Under the pieces are notes generated by a model, which saw only the letters and a program-made list of their open reading frames with translations, had not been told where the DNA came from and did no database searches. From the IMG/VR virus record IMGVR_UViG_3300042468_000821, positions 1-21,500 of that record: 21,500 nucleotides of DNA. The stretch is one strand, 5' to 3'. This document shows positions 13,747 to 21,002 of this stretch, piece by piece. The stretch's first letter is position 1, and every line of letters begins with the position of its first letter. This DNA is from a virus. Both the position numbers and the translations under genes were made by a program.

Positions 13747-13926
13747 ATGAAAAACCGTAAGACCAAACCCAAGTCGTCTCAGCCCAAGCTCGCTGAATAC
13801 ACCATCAACATGGAAACCATCACCGCGTCCGTGGACGACGCCAAGGCCACCCTCGACGCGCTCTACCTGCTGCTCAACGCAGTCATCGAGCAGCTCGCCG
13901 CGGCGCAAGGGAGGGCCAAGAAGTGA
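13747..13926 (+). CDS. Small hypothetical protein
   Basis: This 59-residue protein has a Lys-rich N-terminus (MKNRKTKPKSSQPK) and one long helix (about 24-55). There is no SD. It is separated from the upstream gene by 11 bases and overlaps the next gene at GTGA. No family is recognised. Confidence 0.5.
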   Translation: MKNRKTKPKSSQPKLAEYTINMETITASVDDAKATLDALYLLLNAVIEQLAAAQGRAKK

Positions 13927-14171
13927 ACCCTGACCTAGTAGTCGGCGAGATCGGCTTCGGTAGCAACTTCGGCTCCTCCGCGGAGCTGGAGTTCTACCGA
14001 GCGGAGGACAAGCGCAACTCGGCCGAAATGGCCAACCTCGAAGCGGAGAAGCGCGAGCTGATTAAGCGCGTCAATCGGCTCAAGCTCGTCTTGAAGCGGT
14101 GCGCGGCGCTCTCTCCCGACGTCAGCGACGAGAAGCACGAAGCCCTGCTCGCCGTGGAGGAGCCGCTGTGA
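13923..14171 (+). CDS. Small coiled-coil protein
   Basis: This 82-residue protein is mostly a charged coiled coil (about 20-60: AELEFYRAEDKRNSAEMANL and onward). GTG start at 13923 follows an AGGGAGG SD and overlaps the upstream stop; its own stop overlaps the next GTG. Function unknown. Confidence 0.6.
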   Translation: MNPDLVVGEIGFGSNFGSSAELEFYRAEDKRNSAEMANLEAEKRELIKRVNRLKLVLKRCAALSPDVSDEKHEALLAVEEPL

Positions 14172-14368
14172 GCGCCGGAAAAGGCGACGCCCCGCGGCCG
14201 ATAGACGGCTCAAAATACCGCGAAAACTGGGACGAAATTTTTTGCAGAAAACGCTTAAAAGTTGTTGCCCCTATGTCCGCATTTGTCCACACTTGCACGC
14301 ATCAAGACCCACCGGCTGCCACCACGCCGAACGACGTAGAAACGGCAGCCGATGAGACCCGAACTTAA
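14168..14368 (+). CDS. Small phage protein with GKGDxPRP motif
   Basis: This 66-residue protein begins SAGKGDAPRPIDGSKYRENW, a pattern (GKGD-x-PRP ... Y-x-x-N-[WYF]) I recognise from many short uncharacterised phage proteins, which usually end about 30 residues in. GTG start at 14168 follows GGAGGAG and overlaps the previous stop. The C-terminal half from about residue 33 is unusual: it is encoded across a three-part repeat (14275-14300) and may largely be translated regulatory DNA. Confidence 0.6.
   Translation: MSAGKGDAPRPIDGSKYRENWDEIFCRKRLKVVAPMSAFVHTCTHQDPPAATTPNDVETAADETRT
14275..14300 (+). promoter_or_regulatory. Three-part 10-bp-phased repeat before helicase genes (site 5)
   Basis: GTCCGC (14275), GTCCAC (14285) and the weaker GCACGC (14295) are spaced at 10 bp in direct orientation. 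They lie upstream of the genes leading into the DnaB-like helicase, inside the preceding ORF's 3' end. A TTGCCC at 14265 could be a -35, but the matching -10 is poor, so no promoter is called. The third hexamer is the most degenerate of the family. Confidence 0.5.
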
Positions 14369-14558
14369 ACAAACCCTGAAAAGCGTATGGCCCCATGTAG
14401 CAGACGATGTCATAGCGGTGGACGAAGCGTGCGACCGCTGGCTCAAGCGTCGCTACGAAATGCGTCAGCGACGGAGGGAGCGCAATGAGTCCGGTGCAGA
14501 CTTTCATCTACCTAGCTTTCCTCGCCCTGCTGGTTCTCGCCGTGCTGGCAGCGAGTGA
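14352..14558 (+). CDS. Small hypothetical protein
   Basis: This 68-residue ORF reads MRPELKQTLKSVWPHVADDV with a basic helical middle (CDRWLKRRYEMRQRRRERNE). The final 24 residues overlap the small membrane-protein gene in another frame and look less protein-like. It overlaps the preceding gene by 17 bases. SD weak. Function unknown. Confidence 0.5.
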   Translation: MRPELKQTLKSVWPHVADDVIAVDEACDRWLKRRYEMRQRRRERNESGADFHLPSFPRPAGSRRAGSE

Positions 14559-14583
14559 TGACGACGACGACAACTTTGTATGA
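14485..14583 (+). CDS. Tiny membrane peptide with acidic tail
   Basis: This 32-residue ORF has one strong hydrophobic helix (about 5-23, QTFIYLAFLALLVLAVLAA) followed by SDDDDDNFV. A GGAGGG SD sits about 9 bases before the ATG at 14485, and its stop overlaps the helicase ATG. Both support translation, possibly coupling helicase synthesis to it. It could be a membrane-acting phage peptide; no family is recognised. Confidence 0.55.
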   Translation: MSPVQTFIYLAFLALLVLAVLAASDDDDDNFV

Positions 14584-15983
14584 AAACCACCACCACCCCG
14601 CAAAGCCCAAACACCGAGAAGGCGGTCCTCGGCACACTCATGGCCGAACCAAAGCTCGCCGATGAGGTTGCCGGTCTGCACGCTGATCTTTTTTACACTC
14701 CGGCGCATCGCGCGATTTTTGATACTATCACCGAGATCCGCGCAGACGGCGGTGTGCCGAATATCATCGCGGTCACGCAGAGGCTCGACGCGCAGAAAAA
14801 GCTGATTTTTGTCGGCGGCGCCGGAGCTATCACCGAATTTCTTTTGCAAGCGTGCGGTGGTCTGGCCGCGCTTGAGTACCATGCCCAAACCTTGCGCGAT
14901 CTGCACGGCCGTCGCTCGATTATCTCCGCGGCAGTCGCCATGCAAGCGGCGGCGCACGACATGGCCGCGAACGCCGACGAGGTGCTGCAGTCCGCCGGAG
15001 AGAGTGTCCTGTCGCTCAGTCTCGGCGCGCCGACCGACTCGATGCGCAGCGCGGCCGACATCGTGCCCTCGCTTCTCGAAGAGCTGGAAGCGCTGATGGA
15101 CAACAAGCAGACGCTCGGCCTGCGCACCGGCTTCGCCGATCTGGATCAGGTGACCGGCGGTCTGCGCGGCGGCACGTTGACCGTCATCGCAGGACGTCCG
15201 GCCATGGGTAAGAGCGCGCTGATGATGAACATCGCGGACAACCTGATGCGCCGCAAGGTGCCGGTGCTCTACTTCAGCCTCGAAATGCCCGCCAATGAGT
15301 TAGCCGCTCGCGTAGTGTTGTCGCGCGCCAACACCAACACCGAGCTGGTCCGCAATGGATTTGTCGATCACGCCGGAAAGCGCCGCATCGGTTCCGCCGC
15401 TTTGGATTTTTCCGGTGAGCCTTTGTACATAGATGACCGCTGTGGCATGAGTCTCTTGGACATCCGCGGACGTGCAAGGTTGGCCGTTCGCAGGTGGGGC
15501 GTGAAGATTGTCTTTGTTGATTATTTGCAGCTCGTCTCGCACTCGAATGCGAAGTCGCGCGAGAATGAGGTCGGCTTTGTCAGCCGCGGATTAAAGGCCA
15601 TGGCCATGGAGCTAGGCATTCCAGTGGTCGCCGCCGCGCAGTTAAACAGGCAAGCGGAGAACCGGCCCGACAACCGGCCGAAGCTCTCCGATCTGCGCGA
15701 GAGCGGCAGCATCGAACAGGATGCCGATCTGGTCGCTCTCGTTCATCGCCCCGCTTACTACGCGGTCGCCGACGAGGAGCCAGAACCACAGGACGCGGAG
15801 TTAATCATTGCGAAACACAGGGCCGGACGAACCGGCACCTTGAATATGACGTGGCGCCCCAGCCTGACGCGCTTCGACGCGAAGGCGCCGGTCAGCAACA
15901 TCGTCTCCGCGCCACGCCTGACTGACGAGGGCAACAGCGTCTACGCACCGGACAAACAGCTCTGGGAGGCCATCAACGAATGA
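14580..15983 (+). CDS. dnaB: Replicative DNA helicase, DnaB-like
   Basis: This 467-residue protein, the usual length for DnaB, unwinds DNA 5'-3' at the fork as a ring hexamer. The N-terminal domain (about 10-110: EKAVLGTLM, HRAIFDTI) is followed by a linker helix and a RecA-like motor. Walker A is GRPAMGKS (205-212), Walker B is VFVDYLQL (D314), the sensor Gln lies in AAQLNR (Q354), then DLRESGSIEQDAD, and an arginine-finger region KHRAGRTG (412-419). All expected motifs are present. Initiator and origin are upstream, and resolvase and ssDNA-binding genes follow, forming a complete replication module. No SD; coupled by ATGA to the membrane peptide. Confidence 0.95.
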   Translation: MKTTTTPQSPNTEKAVLGTLMAEPKLADEVAGLHADLFYTPAHRAIFDTITEIRADGGVPNIIAVTQRLDAQKKLIFVGGAGAITEFLLQACGGLAALEYHAQTLRDLHGRRSIISAAVAMQAAAHDMAANADEVLQSAGESVLSLSLGAPTDSMRSAADIVPSLLEELEALMDNKQTLGLRTGFADLDQVTGGLRGGTLTVIAGRPAMGKSALMMNIADNLMRRKVPVLYFSLEMPANELAARVVLSRANTNTELVRNGFVDHAGKRRIGSAALDFSGEPLYIDDRCGMSLLDIRGRARLAVRRWGVKIVFVDYLQLVSHSNAKSRENEVGFVSRGLKAMAMELGIPVVAAAQLNRQAENRPDNRPKLSDLRESGSIEQDADLVALVHRPAYYAVADEEPEPQDAELIIAKHRAGRTGTLNMTWRPSLTRFDAKAPVSNIVSAPRLTDEGNSVYAPDKQLWEAINE

Positions 15984-16357
15984 TCAACTCCCGCCAGAAG
16001 GGCGCCTCGTTCGAGCGCGAGGTTGCCAAGGCTCTGACCGCTGAAGGTTTTTCGGCAAAGCGGGGCGCGCAGGTCTCGCAGGGATCTTGGGGGATCTCCG
16101 CACCAGACGTGATTGTGCCCTGCTTGCCGGACTGGCACTTCGAGTGCAAACGCCACGGCCGCGCGCGCTTCGACCTCGATGCGGCTATCGCTCAAGCCTA
16201 CCGCGACGCCGAGCGCAAAAACTGTGCCGTGATCCATCGCAAGGATCACTGCCGCATGCTGGTCACCCTCACGTTCGAGGACTTCTGCGAACTCATGCGC
16301 CACAGCGATTTTCCCATCCAACCAAAAACACCAAACCCACATACACAAAATGAATAA
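15980..16357 (+). CDS. Holliday-junction-resolvase-like nuclease
   Basis: This 125-residue protein has the archaeal-Hjc-like PD-(D/E)XK layout: QKGASFEREVAKAL with E12/E14, then APDVIVP (D43) and FECKRH (E55, K57), with helices after. Such enzymes cleave branched recombination intermediates before packaging. ATG at 15980 overlaps the helicase stop behind a GGGAGG SD. Fold assignment is fairly secure; junction specificity is inferred from context. Confidence 0.75.
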   Translation: MINSRQKGASFEREVAKALTAEGFSAKRGAQVSQGSWGISAPDVIVPCLPDWHFECKRHGRARFDLDAAIAQAYRDAERKNCAVIHRKDHCRMLVTLTFEDFCELMRHSDFPIQPKTPNPHTQNE

Positions 16358-16919
16358 AACCCTAACAACACCCGCGGGCGTCGCTCGCTATCCCAGACTC
16401 AACTCGCCGGACACCAAGTTCAGCGAGGAGGGCCAATACAAAGTAGACCTCGAAATGTCCGCCGAAGACGCGGAGCCGTTTCTCAAACAGATCGAGGCCA
16501 TGTTCTCGGAGTTTGTCGCTGACAAAAAGCGCGAGCTGAAAAAAGACACGCTCAAGATCCACGCAGCGCCATGGTCCGAAAACGACGGACTGGTGCAGCT
16601 CAAGCTGAAGGTCAAAGCGACCGGCAAGAGCAAGGACGGCGAGACGTACACGCGCCAACCGAAGCTGTTTGATGCTTCCGGTCAGATCACCAACGAAAAC
16701 ATCGGCGGCGGGAGCAAGCTCAAGGTCGCTGTGGTGCCATACTTTTGGTACACCGCGTCGCTCGGCGCCGGAATCACCTTGCAGCCCAAGGCAGTCCAGA
16801 TTTTGGATCTCGTCACTTGGTCTAGCGGCGGCACTGCCGAGGCTTACGGCTTCGAGGTAACTGAGGCGCCTCGCGCATCGGTCAAAACCGGAACCAACAA
16901 CGAAGAGGTCGAGTGGTAG
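16350..16919 (+). CDS. ssDNA-binding protein, T7 gp2.5 / DUF2815-like
   Basis: This 189-residue protein starts with the pattern typical of this OB-fold group: GVARYPRLNSPDTKFSEEGQ followed by YKVDLEMS. The middle is KLKVKATGKSKDGE. The C-terminal tail is acidic and ends with an aromatic residue (NNEEVEW), as in T7 gp2.5, where the tail contacts replisome proteins. It would coat single strands in replication and recombination. Gene order beside helicase and exonuclease fits. No SD; A/C-rich leader. Confidence 0.8.
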   Translation: MNKTLTTPAGVARYPRLNSPDTKFSEEGQYKVDLEMSAEDAEPFLKQIEAMFSEFVADKKRELKKDTLKIHAAPWSENDGLVQLKLKVKATGKSKDGETYTRQPKLFDASGQITNENIGGGSKLKVAVVPYFWYTASLGAGITLQPKAVQILDLVTWSSGGTAEAYGFEVTEAPRASVKTGTNNEEVEW

Positions 16920-16921
16920 CC

Positions 16922-17686
16922 ATGGCAACCACACGCAAAAGGGGGGCGGCAAAACGCCGCTCCCCTTCGGCCAAGGCCGCGGAGCCTGCGCCGGAGCGTT
17001 TCGCTGCAGACGGACGCAAACTCGTACGTTTGGAGAAGTTGAAAGCGCACCAGAAGTATATCCTCAAGGACGGCACGCAAGTGGTCGGCGCCTCGACCAT
17101 CTCCAAGATCGGCGATGACCAGAGCAACTTGATCCACTGGGCATGGGGGCTTGGCAACAAGAACCAAGACTACCGCAAAGTGCGCGACCGCGCGGCCGAC
17201 ATCGGGACGATCACGCACTTCTTAATCGAGTGCTTTTTCCACGGTTGGGCGGCTGACCTCTCCGAGTTCGCACCGGCCGACATCGAGAAGGCGGGCGTCG
17301 CGTTCGCCAACTTCCTGTCTTTCTGGGAGGAGCAAGGTCTCACCGTGTTAGAACCGGAAGTGCAGCTCGTCAGCGAGGCGCACCTGTTTGGCGGCACGAT
17401 CGACGCGCCGTCCGTAGACAAGGAAGGCCGCATTGTCTTGCTCGACTGGAAGACATCAAGCGGCATTTACCTGTCGCAAAAGCTGCAGCTCGCAGCCTAT
17501 GAGCGCCTATGGAATGAGAACCGGCCGGAGCAACGTGTTCAGCGCCGCGCCGTCGTTCGCATCGGCAAGGAAAAGGCAAACGACCACAGCATCGAGTGGA
17601 TGTTCTCTTCGGACAACGAGTGGGATCTGTTCAAGGCCCGCCTTGATCTGCACTACGCGAACCTCCGCTACAAGAAAGCCGCCTGA
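16922..17686 (+). CDS. RecB/Cas4-like PD-(D/E)XK exonuclease
   Basis: This 254-residue protein carries the full motif set of the RecB nuclease family: GTITHFLIE (H99, E103), GGTIDAP (D161), LLDWKTS (D175, K177) and QLAAY (Q189-Y193). It lacks an obvious Fe-S cysteine set. It probably processes DNA ends for recombination together with the adjacent ssDNA-binding protein. The start could be ATG at 16922 or GTG at 16913, which overlaps the upstream stop; the ATG is chosen but is not certain. Confidence 0.85.
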   Translation: MATTRKRGAAKRRSPSAKAAEPAPERFAADGRKLVRLEKLKAHQKYILKDGTQVVGASTISKIGDDQSNLIHWAWGLGNKNQDYRKVRDRAADIGTITHFLIECFFHGWAADLSEFAPADIEKAGVAFANFLSFWEEQGLTVLEPEVQLVSEAHLFGGTIDAPSVDKEGRIVLLDWKTSSGIYLSQKLQLAAYERLWNENRPEQRVQRRAVVRIGKEKANDHSIEWMFSSDNEWDLFKARLDLHYANLRYKKAA

Positions 17687-17934
17687 TGCCTCGCCGCAAA
17701 TACATAGCCATCATCCGTAGGAAGCTCGGCCGCGAAAAGGCGGACGGACTCACTATGGGTGATGGCCGCGTGTTCATTGATCCGCGGCAAAGCGGCATCA
17801 ACGAGCTGGACACCATCGTCCATGAGTTGCTGCACGACTGTTTCCCCCACCTGAGCGAAGAGGCCGTCGCCGATGCCGCCGGAGTCATGGCGCGCAGCAT
17901 GTGGCGCGACAAATGGAGGAGGGTCATGGAATGA
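17686..17934 (+). CDS. Mini zincin-like protein (HELLH)
   Basis: This 82-residue protein has an HExxH zinc-binding helix, IVHELLHDCF (H46, E47, H50), followed by a second helix with Glu residues (SEEAVADAAG) that may give the third ligand. It is very short for a peptidase; such minimal zincin-like phage proteins are uncharacterised. The ATG overlaps the exonuclease stop and its stop overlaps the next ATG. Proteolysis is not proven. Confidence 0.65.
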   Translation: MPRRKYIAIIRRKLGREKADGLTMGDGRVFIDPRQSGINELDTIVHELLHDCFPHLSEEAVADAAGVMARSMWRDKWRRVME

Positions 17935-18086
17935 CGTCCGCAATCCTCATCGCCTTGGTCGGACTGGCTTACTTTGCCGTAGCCGTCGATCAATTCTGCA
18001 TTCAGCACAACTTTTGGGCCGGTGTGGTCTGGTTTGGCTACAGCGTTAGCCAGATCGGTCTTTGGCACATGACCATCCGGCCATGA
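17931..18086 (+). CDS. Small membrane protein
   Basis: This 51-residue protein has two hydrophobic stretches (about 3-21 and 29-46), so it may form a hairpin in the membrane. ATG at 17931 follows a strong GGAGGAGG SD and overlaps the zincin-like gene. A holin-like role is possible but unsupported by any motif. Confidence 0.55.
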   Translation: MTSAILIALVGLAYFAVAVDQFCIQHNFWAGVVWFGYSVSQIGLWHMTIRP

Positions 18087-18089
18087 TTC

Positions 18090-18245
18090 ATGAGTAAATA
18101 CAGTATTATGACAGACGAAATTGCCGAAATCGACAAGACCATCGCCCTGCTGAAAACGCAGCGCACCAAACTTGTCGCCGCGGCGGCAAAGAAGAAAGCG
18201 GATGCGTTGTGCGCGGAGATGCGCAAGCGCAAGCAAGCGAAATGA
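18090..18245 (+). CDS. Small basic coiled-coil protein
   Basis: This 51-residue protein is mainly one charged helix with a coiled-coil pattern (EIAEIDKTIALLKTQRTKLV) and a Lys/Arg-rich end. A second ATG at 18108 is equally possible as start. No SD is seen. Function unknown. Confidence 0.45.
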   Translation: MSKYSIMTDEIAEIDKTIALLKTQRTKLVAAAAKKKADALCAEMRKRKQAK

Positions 18246-18409
18246 ATTTTCTGATGGCAAAAGCGGGTTCGTGCAGGCGCGCATGGTGGTGTGCGCCTCG
18301 GAGCAAGCCGGTATGCCCAGCCCCACGGAGCACGACCAGTGGGGCGCCATCAAACTTTAGAGCGTCAGGGAATGCGGCGGACGTTGTGGTCTGGTCATTT
18401 CATCACCCC
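18246..18409 (+). other. Stretch with no secure gene
   Basis: Two frames are open. One, overlapping the previous stop at ATGA (18242-18427), has Cys/Arg/Trp/Pro composition unlike a real protein. The other ends at 18360 and reads plausibly in its last 25 codons (MVVCASEQAGMPSPTEHDQW, from 18283) but has no SD. It may be a decayed or very small gene. Confidence 0.3.
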
Positions 18410-18436
18410 GCTCCTGTAACCGCATAAAACAGGAGC
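18410..18436 (+). promoter_or_regulatory. Hairpin that hides the Shine-Dalgarno of the next gene
   Basis: GCTCCTGT (18410-18417) pairs perfectly with ACAGGAGC (18429-18436) around an 11-nt loop. The 3' arm contains AGGAG, the SD for the ATG at 18443. Folding would block ribosome access, so translation may be controlled by this structure. It could also act as a weak terminator, but no T-run follows. Confidence 0.5.
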
Positions 18437-18442
18437 CGCTCT

Positions 18443-18859
18443 ATGTATTTTGAAACCGAACAACACCGCGAGGTCGAGGCGCGCATGCTGCAGGAGGTCG
18501 CCGACAAATACGGCTACACAGTCGAGCGCTGCAGCAAGGCGTATCCGGTGGACGCCGTCTTCATGCGCAACGGCGTGGCCAAGCGTCTGGTCGAAGCGCG
18601 GCGCCGCTACAACTCGAAGGACGCATACCCGACGCTTTGGTGGAGCCTGCAGAAATACGTCAGCCTTTCCCAATACAGCCAGATCCTGCCGACCACGCTC
18701 ATTGTCGAATGGACCGAGGGCATCTACGCGCTCGATATCACGCGCAAAGCGTATCCTGTTATTTATATGAGGCGCCCGAACGGCCGTTGCGCCGCGGACA
18801 ATGAGCCGTGTGTAGACATACCGGTGTCGGACTTTAAGGCGGTCATCGAGCGACAATGA
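18443..18859 (+). CDS. Nuclease-fold-like hypothetical protein
   Basis: This 138-residue protein has an N-terminal helix followed by a strand pattern resembling PD-(D/E)XK proteins: YPVDAVFMRNG (D37), then RLVEARRR with E51 and Arg53 where Lys is expected. Catalytic competence is doubtful. It may cooperate with the terminase two genes downstream. Start behind AGGAG within a hairpin; its stop overlaps the next ATG. Confidence 0.55.
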   Translation: MYFETEQHREVEARMLQEVADKYGYTVERCSKAYPVDAVFMRNGVAKRLVEARRRYNSKDAYPTLWWSLQKYVSLSQYSQILPTTLIVEWTEGIYALDITRKAYPVIYMRRPNGRCAADNEPCVDIPVSDFKAVIERQ

Positions 18860-19071
18860 TTAGCTGGTCACCATACCCCATGCGCGCCGAAGTCGCCGGT
18901 GTCGGCACCGCGTGGCTGCTCTACGTTCAGCCGCAGGGCGGCATGGCGAACGACATTTGGACTTTTGTGCCGGAGTCCACCGGCCAACCGCTGCACGTCC
19001 GCAGCGACCAGTTTCATTTTTCCGAGAATCCGACTTTAGACATAGCAACTTTGGGCGCTGACACGGCTTAA
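18856..19071 (+). CDS. Hypothetical protein
   Basis: This 71-residue protein is beta-rich with segments TAWLLYVQPQGG and DIWTFVPESTG. No family is recognised. It overlaps the preceding gene by 4 bases. The 89-base gap before the terminase gene holds no gene, only a GA-rich leader. Confidence 0.55.
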   Translation: MISWSPYPMRAEVAGVGTAWLLYVQPQGGMANDIWTFVPESTGQPLHVRSDQFHFSENPTLDIATLGADTA

Positions 19072-19160
19072 CAAATCGGTTCTGGGAGGGACCGCGCGTC
19101 AACCAGTCAGCGCCCATTACATTTTAGAGGGGAGAGCGCAGCGGAGCCTGCGCAGGGGGA

Positions 19161-20792
19161 GTGAACGAACAGAAACAACGGTTTCAGCCGACCGAGCACC
19201 CTGTCATGAAGATCGACACCGATCTTCTGAGCAAATTGGGGCCGGAGGAAGGCTGGCAATATCTCAAAACGAGGGAAGAGCTGATTGCGCGCGAGGCGAG
19301 CGATCCGTTCCGCTTTGGTTATGTGCCGCCGCTATGGAAAAAAGCCAGCGAACTCCTCGATAAACACCGAGAGCTGCTCGTCATGGGCGGAAACAGGAGC
19401 GGAAAAACGGAGTGGGCGGCGAAGGAGGTCATTAAATTGATGCACAGCAAGGCCGGAGCCGTCGTCTGGTGCTTTGCCGAGACATCCGCGACCAGTATCG
19501 AGTCGCAGCAGCCGCGTCTTTGGAAATTTATGCCCCCTGAGTGGCGTAATGCGCGCAAAAGTCAGGTGACGAACATAAGTTTCACGGTCAAAAACGGATT
19601 CAGTGAGGCCAAGTTCGTGGCCCCCAATGGCAGTATCTGCTGCTTCAAAAATTACGCACAGGATTTGAGTGTCATAGAAGGCGCCGAGCTGGACATGGCA
19701 TACTGCGACGAATTGGTGGGTCTTGACCTGCTAGACACGCTGCGATTCCGACTAATTGACCGCAATGGGCGGCTCGCGGTGACGTTCACGCCGGTCCAAG
19801 GCTACAGCCCGACCGTCGCGTCCTACTTGAACGGCGCAAAAACAGTCGAGGACGCCGACGCCGAGCTGCTGCCGAAGCGCGCAGAGAAGGACGGCGAGCA
19901 AATCATCACCGGATACGAAAAGGTGCCGGTCCTGCAGATGAGCACGCGCAACCGGCCGGTGCTCTACTTCCACACGCGCGCCAATCCATGGGCCGGATGG
20001 TCTCGCATGCGCAAGGAGCTGCAGAACGAGACCCGCGAGCGGATACTTTGTCGCGCCTATGGTGTGCCGACCAAGGCCATCTCTGGCCGCTTCCCCCTAT
20101 TCAATGAGAAGGTCCACGTCATCAGGCATAGCGACGTGCCGGAGGGTACGCGGTATCACTGGGTCGATCCTGCCAGCGGCAGAAACTGGTTTCAGCTCTG
20201 GTCCGTCCACGACTCGGCTGGTCGCTGCATAATTTATCGTGAATGGCCAAGCATGGATGACTACATCCCATCGATTGGCTTCGCAGGCGAGTGGGCGCTG
20301 CCGGATGGCAAGAAGATGGACGGAAAAGCGGGACCGGCGCAGAGCGACTTCGGTTTCGGCTTGGAGCGATACGTCGAAGAGATCAAGCGCGTCGAGAACG
20401 GCGAGAAGATCTTCGAGAGATACATGGACAGCCGTTTTGGCAACGCGCCGACGCTCGCGCGCGAGATGCCGACGACCCTAATCGATGAGATGGGCGAGCT
20501 GGGTGTGGACTTCCTCGCCGCACCGGCCGACTCGATTGACGAGGGCATCGCCATGGTCAACTCCATGCTGCACTACAACCCTGAGCAGCCGGTCAACGCG
20601 CTTAACCAGCCGAAGCTCTACATCTCGGAGCGCTGCAAGAACACGATCTACGCGCTGGCGACGTATACCGGAGCGGACGGCAAGAAAGGCGCGACGAAAG
20701 ATCCGGTTGACTGCGTGAAATTCATCGCGCTCTCCGGCGCCGGAAACGTGGACGGCGAGACGCTCATGTCCCGCGGAGGAGGAAGCTACTAG
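19161..20792 (+). CDS. terL: Large terminase subunit
   Basis: This 543-residue packaging motor has Walker A GGNRSGKT (76-83), Walker B LDMAYCDE (D183, E184), and a coupling motif VTFTPVQG a few strands later. The C-terminal RNase-H-like nuclease has VDPASGRNW (about 335-345) and a final acidic motif DPVDCVKF near the end. It powers DNA translocation into the procapsid and cuts concatemers. The start is uncertain: GTG at 19161 has a purine-rich SD only 1 base away, and the next ATG is at 19206 without an SD. A small terminase is not obvious beside it. Confidence 0.92.
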   Translation: MNEQKQRFQPTEHPVMKIDTDLLSKLGPEEGWQYLKTREELIAREASDPFRFGYVPPLWKKASELLDKHRELLVMGGNRSGKTEWAAKEVIKLMHSKAGAVVWCFAETSATSIESQQPRLWKFMPPEWRNARKSQVTNISFTVKNGFSEAKFVAPNGSICCFKNYAQDLSVIEGAELDMAYCDELVGLDLLDTLRFRLIDRNGRLAVTFTPVQGYSPTVASYLNGAKTVEDADAELLPKRAEKDGEQIITGYEKVPVLQMSTRNRPVLYFHTRANPWAGWSRMRKELQNETRERILCRAYGVPTKAISGRFPLFNEKVHVIRHSDVPEGTRYHWVDPASGRNWFQLWSVHDSAGRCIIYREWPSMDDYIPSIGFAGEWALPDGKKMDGKAGPAQSDFGFGLERYVEEIKRVENGEKIFERYMDSRFGNAPTLAREMPTTLIDEMGELGVDFLAAPADSIDEGIAMVNSMLHYNPEQPVNALNQPKLYISERCKNTIYALATYTGADGKKGATKDPVDCVKFIALSGAGNVDGETLMSRGGGSY

Positions 20793-20998
20793 TGGCCATC
20801 TCCGGTGTTGTTCCCCCGCCCCCGCGCGCGCGTCCTCCCAAAAGGCGCAGGGATGAGCCGCCTCGCTGTGGTGTCTGTACCAAGCCGCTTGGCATCGAAG
20901 ACATCCACGGCATCGACAACCAGCTCGGTGCGGTCTGCCACGAGTGTGGCCCACACGTCGTCGCAGCCAACAGCATTATGTATCCGTTCTACATCTGA
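20792..20998 (+). CDS. Zinc-ribbon-like small protein
   Basis: This 68-residue protein has a Pro/Arg-rich N-terminus and two CxxC knuckles, CGVC and CHEC, about 22 residues apart, with a nearby His, as in treble-clef or zinc-ribbon folds. GTG start at 20792 follows a GGAGGAGGA SD and overlaps the terminase stop by one base. Role unknown; possibly a packaging or structural accessory. Confidence 0.6.
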   Translation: MAISGVVPPPPRARPPKRRRDEPPRCGVCTKPLGIEDIHGIDNQLGAVCHECGPHVVAANSIMYPFYI

Positions 20999-21002
20999 CC
21001 TT

